A stretch of 64,000 nt of DNA from Bacteroidia bacterium. Lineage in GTDB: Bacteria > Bacteroidota > Bacteroidia > Flavobacteriales > Flavobacteriaceae. The notes below the pieces were generated by a model. It saw only the letters and a list, made by a program, of their open reading frames with translations, did no database searches and was not told where the DNA came from. How positions within the stretch are numbered: the stretch's first letter is position 1; each line of letters begins with the position of its first letter. Positions 1-7,131 of this stretch are shown here, piece by piece. The stretch lies in NCBI GenBank assembly GCA_030427735.1, contig JAUIBP010000007.1:1-64000 (forward strand), read 5' to 3'. The position numbers and the translations under genes are program-made.

Positions 1-2
1 AA

Positions 3-59
3 CGCGACATGGACAGAACGAGGAAAGCCCTCGATGAAAACTACACGATAATCGACTAA
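3..59 (+). CDS. possible C-terminal tail of a gene cut by the window edge
   Basis: An open frame enters from the left edge and stops at 57-59, giving the tail RDMDRTRKALDENYTIID. It is less AT-rich than the rest of the window. Nothing in these 18 residues identifies a family. It could be the end of a real gene upstream of the structured leader or chance readthrough; sequence to the left is needed. A second frame ends with TAA at 49-51, so the frame choice is itself uncertain. Confidence 0.3.
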   Translation, partial: RDMDRTRKALDENYTIID

Positions 60-71
60 TCACCGATTGTC

Positions 72-196
72 GGGGGATAAATAAGAGTCCCCCAGCTTTA
101 AAAACTTCTCACGGTATTTTAAACACGAGCCCAAAGGCTACTGGGGGACAATATGTCTTTCCAGAGTCTTTGGGCTTTGTTGTGTTTTACCGTGAG
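72..196 (+). repeat. leader with interleaved inverted repeats (possible pseudoknot or attenuator)
   Basis: Two inverted repeats interleave. Arms 108-136 and 168-196 form an imperfect 29-bp pair; the outer 9 bp (CTCACGGTA with TACCGTGAG) and the inner 7 bp (CCCAAAG with CTTTGGG) are perfect. Within the loop, 141-149 (CTGGGGGAC) is the exact reverse complement of 87-95 (GTCCCCCAG). The order A-B-A'-B' is that of a pseudoknot. The C-run at 89-93 can alternatively pair with the G-run at 72-76, so two exclusive folds exist. It lies directly upstream of the thymidylate synthase-like gene that starts at 240. Confidence 0.6.
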
Positions 197-239
197 AGGG
201 GCAAATATAGAGTTTATCAATCATCAAATCAATCAAAAA

Positions 240-875
240 ATGAACAAGTATCACAAAACGTTGAGTAACATTCTTACACGAGGTAAGACTCAGCAGAACA
301 ACAAAGGAAAAATTACGTATTTATTAAACCAGAAGCTCCATTTAAAGCCGTCGGATCTGTTAGCAATTTTTGAAGGGCACGGTATCGCGAGAATAAAGCT
401 TAAAAAGGAATTGGAGCTGTTCCAGAAGGGCGAACGGTCTACTGAAGCTTATCGCGAGGCTGGTATAACGTGGTGGGATTACTGTGGCCCTATACTCGTA
501 AATAGTTACCCTACTTATTTTGAGAAGTTACCAGCGTTAATAAAAAGGATTAATAAGGAGAAGCGCAACAGTAAAAATTATGTGTTGTTTTTGGGTGCGA
601 CAGATGCTGAAAGCAACCAGCAGCCGTGTTTGAGCTTAATACAATTTCAGGTGGATAATGGTAAGTTGGTAGTAAGTGCCTACCAAAGATCTAGTGATGC
701 TAACTTAGGTTTGCCAGCGGATATTTATCACTTGTATCTGATAAGTCAGAAGATAGATTTACCGTTAAAATCAATAACTTTAAACCTCGGTAATGTGCAT
801 ATATATGAAAACAATTTAAAGGCAACTAAGCAACTACTGAAAGGTAAATCGGTTAGGTTTGATCTGAATGTTTAG
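240..875 (+). CDS. divergent thymidylate synthase / dCMP hydroxymethylase-like protein
   Basis: 211 aa against about 264 for ThyA. Read by eye against E. coli ThyA it follows the fold from end to end: N-terminal helix (YHKTLSNIL), the ELxxFxxG element with Glu57, WWD at 78-80, the nucleophile site (P129-C130), QRSSD at 149-153, LGLPADI at 156-162 and HIY at 187-189. Deviations: the His after the catalytic Cys is Leu131; the RR pair that holds the nucleotide phosphate from the partner subunit is replaced (SKN); the Arg of DRTGTGT is absent; the base-reading Asn is Asp161, as in dCMP hydroxymethylases. The start at 240 was chosen because an in-frame ATG at 153 would place coding sequence across the leader's inverted repeat. 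Codon use is unlike the neighbours (14 AAG to 9 AAA; dps has almost only AAA), which suggests transfer. The substrate is inferred, not shown. Confidence 0.75.
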   Translation: MNKYHKTLSNILTRGKTQQNNKGKITYLLNQKLHLKPSDLLAIFEGHGIARIKLKKELELFQKGERSTEAYREAGITWWDYCGPILVNSYPTYFEKLPALIKRINKEKRNSKNYVLFLGATDAESNQQPCLSLIQFQVDNGKLVVSAYQRSSDANLGLPADIYHLYLISQKIDLPLKSITLNLGNVHIYENNLKATKQLLKGKSVRFDLNV

Positions 876-1143
876 TGTATTCTAATGCCGCTTTAATAGT
901 TCTCTTTTTGTAGTGATTAATAGTATGGTCTAAGACTTCTAATTGTTCTTTCGTAGTTTTGTTATCTAAAACAGCTTTAAGCGCTTTTTTGCCTAAGTTT
1001 TGTTTAATTTCAAACGTGATAAGGTCATCAATAATTTTATCTTTAGCTATAAAAGGAGAATTATCGTAGCTGTGTTTAAAGTTCTCATAGCATGATATGG
1101 CTTCGGCTTTTAAAGTTTTTTTGAATAAGTTTAAGTCTACCAT
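853..1143 (-). CDS. small uncharacterised protein
   Basis: 96 aa, lysine-rich, probably helical, no signal peptide or membrane segment, no family recognised. It starts with ATG at 1143 and its 3' end overlaps the 3' end of the thymidylate synthase-like gene by 23 bp in convergent orientation. Unlike that gene it uses AAA almost exclusively for lysine, as the chromosomal genes to the right do, so it may be the first native gene next to a foreign segment. It may also be a chance frame. Confidence 0.5.
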   Translation of the reverse strand: MVDLNLFKKTLKAEAISCYENFKHSYDNSPFIAKDKIIDDLITFEIKQNLGKKALKAVLDNKTTKEQLEVLDHTINHYKKRTIKAALEYTKHSDQT

Positions 1144-1366
1144 GAGGTTATTAAATAGAGTTTAAATACACTTTAAATACGATTGAAATATAATTAGTAG
1201 ATTTGATTGTAAAAGTAATTATTTAAAGTTTAATTCCAGAAATAGCGTGCATTTGGTTTTAAAAACGTGTGCATTTCGATTTTTCGATTATATCATTTAA
1301 AGTTAAACAACTTTAAACCTAGCGCTCTTAACCATTTGTATATCTAATATTTATTACAACATAATT

Positions 1367-1822
1367 ATGAAAATAAACCCAGCTAAACTCAATACATTTT
1401 TAATGTTTAAATTACCATCGGCATATTTATGTGGGGTACGTACACGATCTATAGACCAAAACCGATGTGTAGTTACAGTTAAACATAGATGGATTAACCA
1501 AAATCCTTTTCGTTCTATGTTTTGGGCAGTACAGGGCATGGCTGCAGAATTATCTACAGGTGCATTGGTAATGAGTAAAATAAAGCAAAGTGGTAAAAAT
1601 ATATCTATGTTGGTTTTAAGTAACCAAGCTAGTTTTACTAAAAAGGCAACAGGTAAAATAACATTTGTTTGCGAAGACGGGAACCAATTAAACCAAGCCA
1701 TAGCCAAAACCGTTACTTCTGGTGAAGGGCAAACGGTTTGGATGCAAGCTGTTGGTACCAATGCGGATGGAGTAGTGGTATCAACCTTTAAATTTGAGTG
1801 GACTTTAAAATTAAAATCTTAG
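1367..1822 (+). CDS. DUF4442 domain protein (hotdog thioesterase-like)
   Basis: 151 aa. The pattern FKLPSAYLCGVR, then CVVTVKHRWINQNPFRS and MAAELSTG, is typical of DUF4442, a hotdog-fold family related to acyl-CoA thioesterases (PaaI/YiiD-like). The domain spans the whole protein; no signal peptide, so cytoplasmic. Substrate is unknown for the family. It stands alone, with a 62-bp gap to the AIM24 gene on the same strand, so weak co-transcription is possible. Confidence 0.85.
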   Translation: MKINPAKLNTFLMFKLPSAYLCGVRTRSIDQNRCVVTVKHRWINQNPFRSMFWAVQGMAAELSTGALVMSKIKQSGKNISMLVLSNQASFTKKATGKITFVCEDGNQLNQAIAKTVTSGEGQTVWMQAVGTNADGVVVSTFKFEWTLKLKS

Positions 1823-1883
1823 TTGGTGTAACAAATATGGGGCGACGTTTACTGATATATTGAACACTTTAAAAATTTTTATT

Positions 1884-2681
1884 ATGAAAGCACACGAAAT
1901 AGATTATACCATATATGGAGAAGAAATGCAATATGTAGAGATCGAGCTCGATCAAAATGAAGGTGTTGTTGCAGAGGCAGGAAGTTTTATGATGATGGAT
2001 GAAGCCATACAAATGCAGACCTTATTTGGAGACGGTTCTAAACAAAATGAAGGTTTTTTAGATTCTATTCTAGGGGCTGGAAAACGAATTCTTACAGGAG
2101 AACGTTTGTTTATGACTGCTTTTTATAATACGCATCCAGAAAGACGTTCGGTATCTTTTGCATCGCCATACCCAGGGAAAATTTTAGCAGTAGATTTAGC
2201 TAAGTTTGGAGGTAAAGTTATCTGCCAAAAAGATGCATTTTTATGTGCTGCCAAAGGTGTGAGTATAGGTATTGAATTTTCTAAACGTCTAGGTCGTGGG
2301 CTATTTGGCGGCGAAGGTTTTATCATGCAAAAATTGGAAGGCGATGGTTTAGCCTTTGTGCATGCAGGTGGTACTTTAGCGACCAAAGAGTTAAAAGCTG
2401 GCGAAAAACTGCGTGTAGATACGGGCTGTATAGTTGGATTTACTAAAGATGTAGATTACGATATAGAATTTATTGGAGGTATAAGAAACACGGTATTTGG
2501 CGGCGAAGGTTTGTTTTTTGCTACTTTAACAGGTCCAGGAATGGTATATATCCAATCTTTGCCATTTAGCAGGTTGGCAGGCCGTGTATTATCGGCTCTA
2601 CCACGAGGAAACAATAAAAAAGGAGAGGGAAGTATACTTGGCGGATTAGGCGATTTGTTAGATGGCGATAATCGGTTTTAA
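1884..2681 (+). CDS. AIM24 / TIGR00266 family protein
   Basis: 265 aa. Glycine-rich beta segments (VVAEAGSFMMMDE, GRGLFGGEGFIMQKLEG, GGIRNTVFGGEGLFFATLTG) are the repeated signature of the AIM24 (TIGR00266) family, double-stranded beta-helix proteins of unknown biochemical role; the yeast member is mitochondrial. Full length. The ATG at 1884 is preferred over an in-frame TTG at 1860, because MKAHEIDYTIYG fits the usual N-terminus. No signal peptide. Confidence 0.9.
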   Translation: MKAHEIDYTIYGEEMQYVEIELDQNEGVVAEAGSFMMMDEAIQMQTLFGDGSKQNEGFLDSILGAGKRILTGERLFMTAFYNTHPERRSVSFASPYPGKILAVDLAKFGGKVICQKDAFLCAAKGVSIGIEFSKRLGRGLFGGEGFIMQKLEGDGLAFVHAGGTLATKELKAGEKLRVDTGCIVGFTKDVDYDIEFIGGIRNTVFGGEGLFFATLTGPGMVYIQSLPFSRLAGRVLSALPRGNNKKGEGSILGGLGDLLDGDNRF

Positions 2682-2805
2682 CAGGTTTTTTTTAGTTTTA
2701 AGATAATATTTAGATTTTTTTTTCTATTTTTAGTCAGCATTAAAAAGAATTGTCTATACATACATCTACTTAAATTCAGTATTAACTAAACCTAAATATA
2801 AACCT

Positions 2806-3003
2806 ATGGCTAGAGCAATGTACGAGTATACGAAAACGATACTTAGTAAAGTTAGTTTCGATACGACGTTGTTTTGTAAAGAAGTGCAAAAGGCACTTCA
2901 GAGATTGTTACCTTACGAAATTGAAGAACTTAAGGTGTTTATAGAATCTTTAGTTCAACAGAACCCCGATTTAGATCAATGTTTAATTTATTTAAAAGCA
3001 TAA
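2806..3003 (+). CDS. small conserved Flavobacteria-type protein
   Basis: 65 aa, mostly helical, no membrane segment or signal peptide, with a leucine-rich centre (LQRLLPYEIEELKVFIESL). No functional family recognised. It is a well-isolated gene with a perfect rho-independent hairpin starting 2 bp after its stop, which argues that it is a real, separately terminated transcript. Confidence 0.65.
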   Translation: MARAMYEYTKTILSKVSFDTTLFCKEVQKALQRLLPYEIEELKVFIESLVQQNPDLDQCLIYLKA

Positions 3004-3004
3004 C

Positions 3005-3033
3005 AAAAAGCAACCGAAATGGTTGCTTTTTTT
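3005..3033 (+). terminator. rho-independent terminator of the small gene
   Basis: Stem AAAGCAACC / GGTTGCTTT with loop GAAAT, followed by a T-run. It lies immediately after the stop at 3001-3003. Confidence 0.85.
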
Positions 3034-3052
3034 ATAGTGCATAATTGCTGAT

Positions 3053-3092
3053 AAAAAAAGCGGTTTAAATAGTTGTTTCTATTTAAACCGCT
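3053..3092 (-). terminator. rho-independent terminator of the T9SS gene
   Basis: A 14-bp perfect stem (AGCGGTTTAAATAG at 3059-3072 with its complement at 3079-3092), loop TTGTTT. On the minus strand it is followed by a run of seven T, so it terminates the minus-strand gene at 3125-4042. With the hairpin at 3005-3033 it forms a back-to-back pair between convergent genes. Confidence 0.85.
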
Positions 3093-3124
3093 TATAATAA
3101 AGTTAGTTTAGTTTTTCGTAAATA

Positions 3125-4042
3125 TTACTTTACAAGTAGTTTTGCAGATTTTTGACCTTCTGCCGATTTTACAGTAGCAAACCATAATCCAGACTTGAAT
3201 TCAAAATCTAAATCTTTACTAGTGTTAATAGTTTTAATCAATGCTCCAGTAACGCTAAAGATATTTACTTCTGTATTCGATTTTACGTTAGAAAGCACAA
3301 TTCTGTTCCCCACAGCTTTAATATCAGAACCACTTTTAATAGAAAAGTCTTCTAGGCTTAAAGATGTATTTAAAGGGTTGTTAATGTCTCCTCTGTATAC
3401 TCTGTAGTATCTAATTTTACTAGTGTCGTCGTACAAACGGTATTCGCCGTCTGCAGGTGCTTGAAATTGTAAAAAGAATGCCACGGTTTTGTCATCTTCG
3501 TTGCTTACAGGAATATCGTAATCCCATGTTGCTAAAATGTTAGGCTCCTCGGCAGCGTCGGCCATTTTATACGTTGCTTTGGTAGATCCTCCAGTGGAAT
3601 TAGACGTTACTACAAAAGAAAACGATTCTCCTGCTTTCATTTGTACTGCTAAATATCTTGTTTTGGCTTCTCCTAAACCATTAGCGTATAAGCAACCATA
3701 TAGTTCTCCTGTAGGCGCTATAGAATAGGCTGGTGCAGGCGATAAATTATCATCATATCTAGTAATGCTTTCATTGTTGGTTCTAAGGCGGTCGCTACCT
3801 TTTGTAACATAGCTAACTGTTTCGTCTGCTGTAAAATTACTTACAGATAAGTTTGCTGAGCCAGCAGGAGTGCCTGCAGGATAAAAATTAGTGTTAATGT
3901 TGTCTACCGTTAACTTATTGGTGTAACCCAATCGCGATAGGTCGGCAGCACCAAAATCCCAAACGTCACTTTGAGCGTAAGTGGTAGCGCCAGCTGCGCA
4001 TAAAATTACAGATAAACCGATTTTGAGTAATTGTTTTTTCAT
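3125..4042 (-). CDS. secreted protein with type IX secretion sorting domain
   Basis: 305 aa. N-terminal signal peptide (MKKQLLKIGLSVILCAAG, cleavage after TYA), then a beta-rich central region (about 25-225) that begins VWDFGAADLSRLGY, and a C-terminal T9SS type A sorting domain from about residue 230 (NIFSVTGALIKTI, ending in KSAKLLVK). Exported across the outer membrane and released or cell-attached. The central region resembles carbohydrate-associated secreted proteins of Bacteroidota but no catalytic motif is visible, so I assign no activity. A LacI-type palindrome at its promoter suggests control by a sugar-responsive repressor encoded elsewhere. Confidence 0.8.
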   Translation of the reverse strand: MKKQLLKIGLSVILCAAGATTYAQSDVWDFGAADLSRLGYTNKLTVDNINTNFYPAGTPAGSANLSVSNFTADETVSYVTKGSDRLRTNNESITRYDDNLSPAPAYSIAPTGELYGCLYANGLGEAKTRYLAVQMKAGESFSFVVTSNSTGGSTKATYKMADAAEEPNILATWDYDIPVSNEDDKTVAFFLQFQAPADGEYRLYDDTSKIRYYRVYRGDINNPLNTSLSLEDFSIKSGSDIKAVGNRIVLSNVKSNTEVNIFSVTGALIKTINTSKDLDFEFKSGLWFATVKSAEGQKSAKLLVK

Positions 4043-4080
4043 GTGATATAGTTTTAGTTTGTTAAAAAATGATTTGTGTT

Positions 4081-4102
4081 TGTAATCGATTACACAAATC
4101 TA
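4081..4102 (-). promoter_or_regulatory. promoter -7 element with overlapping LacI-type operator
   Basis: TGTAATCGATTACA at 4081-4094 is a perfect 14-bp palindrome with the central CG typical of LacI-family operators. On the minus strand it follows directly after TAGATTTG (4095-4102), a match to the Bacteroidota -7 consensus TAnnTTTG, so it would cover the transcription start of the T9SS gene. This placement fits a repressor site. No LacI-family gene lies in the window. Confidence 0.6.
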
Positions 4103-4211
4103 AAAATAAATTTATGATTATCATAGAAAAAAGACAATTTTATATCGGTATACTTAAAATTACAGTTAAAAAAATAAGATTTAGTTAATTTTGAAAATAT
4201 TTTTTGATGGC

Positions 4212-5162
4212 TTAAACTTGTTTTTTTTGTAGTAACGGACTTATAATTTTTACATTCTGGAAGGTAATGGCACCGCGAATAATACTAGAAATTACTTGTT
4301 GAAGGGCATCTATAATTTGCATTTTTAACTCGCTTTTATGATAAATTAAACTGACTTCGCGAGCCGGGCTAGGTTCTTTAAAGTATTTTAGGTTGGATTT
4401 TAAATTTTCGTTAATATCTAATGTATGTAGGTAAGGCAGTAGGGTCATGCCTAGCCCTTCGTTAGATAATTTAATTAAAGTTTCTATACTACCGCTTTCT
4501 AATTGAAAAGTATCTTCTTCATGTTTTTTAAACGACTTGCAAATGTTTAATATACCGTCCCTAAAACAATGTCCGTCCTCTAGAAGTAACATATCATCTA
4601 CATCTAAATCGCTAGGTTCTATGTTATGTTGTTTAAATAATCTGTGGTTGTTGGGCACATAACCAACAAAAGGTTCGTAATACAGTACGCGTTCTTTAAT
4701 GTTTTCAATTTCTAGAGGTGTCGCTGCTATGGCGGCATCTAAATGTCCTTCGTTTAAGCGCTGTACAATATCTTCTGTGGTAAGTTCTTCAATTTTTAAC
4801 TTGACCTTGGGATGTTTTTTTATAAACGTATTTAAAAACATGGGCAGCAGAGTTGGCATAACGGTAGATATAATTCCTAATTTGAATTCTCCTCCTATAA
4901 ACCCTTTTTGTTGATCTACGATGTCTTGAATACGGTACGATTCGTTTACAATATTTTTAGCCTGGTGTACAATTTTGCGTCCTACTTCTGTTAATTCTAT
5001 GGGTTTTTTGCCGCGATCGAAAATTAAAACATCCAATTCGTCTTCTAGTTTTTGAATTTGCATGCTTAAAGTGGGTTGTGTTACAAAGCATTTTTCGGCA
5101 GCTTTTGTGAAATTTTGGTTCTCGGCAACAGCCAATACATAATATAATTGTGTAATTGTCAT
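4212..5162 (-). CDS. oxyR: OxyR, hydrogen peroxide-sensing LysR-type regulator
   Basis: 316 aa. N-terminal winged HTH (ITQLYYVLAVAENQNFTKAA, then TQPTLSMQIQKLE) and a LysR substrate domain. The redox loop GHCFRDGILNIC has cysteines at 199 and 208, the same positions and spacing as the disulfide pair of E. coli OxyR. It should switch on peroxide-defence genes. The divergent neighbour, 100 bp away, is dps, a classical OxyR target, and the shared promoter has mirrored repeats. The C-terminus (KIISPLLQKKQV) is slightly longer than in E. coli. Confidence 0.93.
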   Translation of the reverse strand: MTITQLYYVLAVAENQNFTKAAEKCFVTQPTLSMQIQKLEDELDVLIFDRGKKPIELTEVGRKIVHQAKNIVNESYRIQDIVDQQKGFIGGEFKLGIISTVMPTLLPMFLNTFIKKHPKVKLKIEELTTEDIVQRLNEGHLDAAIAATPLEIENIKERVLYYEPFVGYVPNNHRLFKQHNIEPSDLDVDDMLLLEDGHCFRDGILNICKSFKKHEEDTFQLESGSIETLIKLSNEGLGMTLLPYLHTLDINENLKSNLKYFKEPSPAREVSLIYHKSELKMQIIDALQQVISSIIRGAITFQNVKIISPLLQKKQV

Positions 5163-5169
5163 TCGTATA

Positions 5170-5242
5170 AATTTAGACTATAAAATTATAAAATCAATCA
5201 ATAAAACCTATTGTTAATTCTGTTAATTATAGACTAAATTTG
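5170..5242. promoter_or_regulatory. divergent oxyR-dps promoter region
   Basis: On the plus strand TTG (5211-5213), 21 bp, then TAAATTTG (5235-5242) fits the Bacteroidota promoter consensus for dps. The 13-mer at 5170-5182 (AATTTAGACTATA) is nearly the exact reverse complement of that at 5228-5240 (TATAGACTAAATT), one mismatch, so the two promoters carry the same sequence in mirror orientation. OxyR is the likely binder. Confidence 0.55.
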
Positions 5243-5262
5243 TGTAAACATTAAAAAATAAG

Positions 5263-5748
5263 ATGATTATGACACTTAATATTTTAGGTTTAGATTCTAA
5301 AAAAACCAAAGATTTAGCTAAAGATTTAAATAGTTTATTGGCTAACTTTCAAACATATTATCAGAACTTACGCGGTATACATTGGAACATTAAAGGCAAG
5401 CGTTTTTTCGATTTGCACGTAAAATTTGAAGAGCTTTATACCGATGCTAATGTTAAAGTAGATGAAATTGCAGAGCGTATTTTAACGCTAGGCGAAACGC
5501 CTTTGCATACTTTTGAAGATTATGCCAAACACTCTAAAGTTCCGGTAGGTAAAAACATTTCGGAAGATGAAAAAGCAGTGAGGTTAATTGTTGATTCGTT
5601 AACTGAATTACTTAAAATTGAGCGTGATCTTTTAGAAAAATCTGATGATGCCGCAGATGAAGGTACAAATTCTATGATGAGCGATTTTATTACCGAGCAA
5701 GAAAAAACCATCTGGATGATGAAAGCTTGGTTGGGAGAAACCGTTTAA
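5263..5748 (+). CDS. dps: Dps family ferritin-like DNA-protection protein
   Basis: 161 aa, normal length. The ferroxidase signature of Dps is visible: HWNIKGKRFFDLHVKFEELY with the iron-ligand His, Asp and Glu, preceded by the LLANFQTYYQNLRG helix, and a C-terminal helix with EKTIWMMKAWLG. Dps stores iron using peroxide and shields DNA in the cytoplasm. ATG at 5263 is followed by a second ATG at 5269; either may be used. Its place next to oxyR argues for peroxide induction. A large hairpin repeat follows its stop. Confidence 0.93.
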   Translation: MIMTLNILGLDSKKTKDLAKDLNSLLANFQTYYQNLRGIHWNIKGKRFFDLHVKFEELYTDANVKVDEIAERILTLGETPLHTFEDYAKHSKVPVGKNISEDEKAVRLIVDSLTELLKIERDLLEKSDDAADEGTNSMMSDFITEQEKTIWMMKAWLGETV

Positions 5749-5768
5749 AATAAACTGCTAAATAAAGT

Positions 5769-5905
5769 AAAGAGGCTTTCTAAAAAGTTAATTTATCGTC
5801 AATCTGAATTTATTTCAGATTCTCATAATTATTGGTTTTCAATATGATGAGATTCTGTGTCGAGCACAGAATGACACGCTTTTAAACTTTTTAGAAAGCC
5901 TCTTT
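5769..5905. repeat. dispersed hairpin repeat, copy 1 (full)
   Basis: Outer stem of 21 perfect bp (5769-5789 with 5885-5905; core AGGCTTTCTAAAAAG) encloses two further perfect hairpins, AATCTGAA/TTCAGATT (5801-5808 and 5814-5821) and ATTCTGTG/CACAGAAT. The inner block recurs in reverse orientation at 48351-48429 with only a few changes. It sits between convergent genes (dps and DUF2141) and ends in a T-run, so it can act as a two-way terminator. Confidence 0.8.
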
Positions 5906-5908
5906 TGT

Positions 5909-6343
5909 TTATAATCTAATATTTAATATTTCGTTTTGGTTAGTAATTGTAAAGGCAGCATTGGCAAATAGAGGTGGGCCAAATCCCATGTCGTTATTAG
6001 AAGTGCCATAGGTTTCTTTAGGCATGCCATTAGCTTCAAAATCCATAGTATTATTGTCATTTTCGTCGTGTAGTGCTAATACAGCATAAGTACCTGGACT
6101 CACATTTTTAAATGTAGTGGTTACTTTTCCATTTTCTATTTTGCATTTAGCGTGTTGTATGCCAGAACCTTTCATGAACGTTTTTTCGGTATGCAGTCCT
6201 ATAAGAACATGACCGGAATTGTTTTTGACATTTTCAATGATAACAGTAATGTCGTAAGTGTTTGGCGTGTTTTGCGCCTGCAAAATTGTTGTCAAGCTTA
6301 AAAAGAGTAGCAGTGTTAGGATTGGTGTTGAAAAAGGTCTCAT
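5909..6343 (-). CDS. DUF2141 domain secreted protein
   Basis: 144 aa with a signal peptide (about 1-23, cut after LQA). The body has the DUF2141 hallmarks: VIIENVKNNSGHVLIGLH near the start, then VSPGTYAVLALHDENDNNTMDFEANGMPKE, a probable Asp/Asn-rich metal-binding loop, and GFGPPLFANAAF. Exported to periplasm or surface; the role of the family is unknown. Full length. Confidence 0.85.
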   Translation of the reverse strand: MRPFSTPILTLLLFLSLTTILQAQNTPNTYDITVIIENVKNNSGHVLIGLHTEKTFMKGSGIQHAKCKIENGKVTTTFKNVSPGTYAVLALHDENDNNTMDFEANGMPKETYGTSNNDMGFGPPLFANAAFTITNQNEILNIRL

Positions 6344-6528
6344 AAAATTTGTTTTTTTATTGTTTTACAAGGCTAAAATCTATCCTTTTTACAAAGAATA
6401 CATATGTAACATACTGAAATGTTATAATTTGAGGATGAACTGATTTTTTAATACGCGAACAGTTTGATGCATGGATCTGTTTTTACAAAACGGAAGTGCT
6501 ATATTCGTAATTCAAATAAGAGATAATT

Positions 6529-7131
6529 ATGCTATACGCAATAGATATTTTAGGAGTTATAGCCTTTTCCATTTCTGGAGTTTTGGTGGCTTTAAGTAAA
6601 CGTATGGATCCTTTCGGGATTTTAATCATTGCCTTTGTTACTGCAACTGGTGGTGGTATGTTAAGAGATGTTTTAATTGGCGACACCCCTGTAATTTGGA
6701 TGAAGAACCCCACTTATGTGTACCTTATTTTTGGGTCTACTGTATTTGCTATAATATTTAGAAATAAAATAGATTATTTGCGTACATCGTTGTTTTTATT
6801 CGATACCATTGGTATCGGGTTGTATACTGTTATAGGTGTCGAGAAAGGGATATCTGCTCAATTAGACCCTGTTATTTGTGCTTCGTTAGGGGTGATGACG
6901 GCTTGTTTTGGCGGGGTTATCCGTGATATTTTATGTGGACAGATTCCTGTTATTTTTAGACAGGAAGTTTATGCAACCGCATGTTTTTTAGGGGCGATTT
7001 GCTATTTAGTACTTCGACATTTTGGGGTAGACAATAGTATCAATTTTATTATTTCTGGTGTTGTGGTTATTGCTGTACGATTAATTGCAGTAAAATTTAA
7101 AATAGCACTACCAAGTGTGTATAAAGATTAA
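6529..7131 (+). CDS. TRIC-type cation channel family membrane protein (UPF0126)
   Basis: 200 aa, about seven membrane segments formed by an internal duplication. The two repeats each carry a glycine-rich helix kink and conserved RD: TGGGMLRDVLIGDTPVIW and FGGVIRDILCGQIPVIF. Bacterial TRIC homologues form trimeric potassium-conducting channels in the inner membrane; the physiological role in bacteria is not settled. Its stop overlaps that of the convergent cyclophilin gene by 4 bp. Confidence 0.88.
   Translation: MLYAIDILGVIAFSISGVLVALSKRMDPFGILIIAFVTATGGGMLRDVLIGDTPVIWMKNPTYVYLIFGSTVFAIIFRNKIDYLRTSLFLFDTIGIGLYTVIGVEKGISAQLDPVICASLGVMTACFGGVIRDILCGQIPVIFRQEVYATACFLGAICYLVLRHFGVDNSINFIISGVVVIAVRLIAVKFKIALPSVYKD

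Noticed and set aside
153-239. 29-codon N-terminal extension of the TS-like gene from the ATG at 153
   Set aside because: It overlaps the right arm of the leader inverted repeat and has no counterpart in thymidylate synthases, which begin near MNKYHK.
1247-1276. Direct repeat GTGCATTT (two copies 22 bp apart)
   Set aside because: Too short and not near a recognisable regulator or origin.
1297-1316. Hairpin TTAAAGTT/AACTTTAA
   Set aside because: Very AT-rich, no T-run, likely chance.
1354-1761. Minus-strand frame of 135 codons
   Set aside because: Fully antisense to the recognised DUF4442 gene; composition is that of a shadow.
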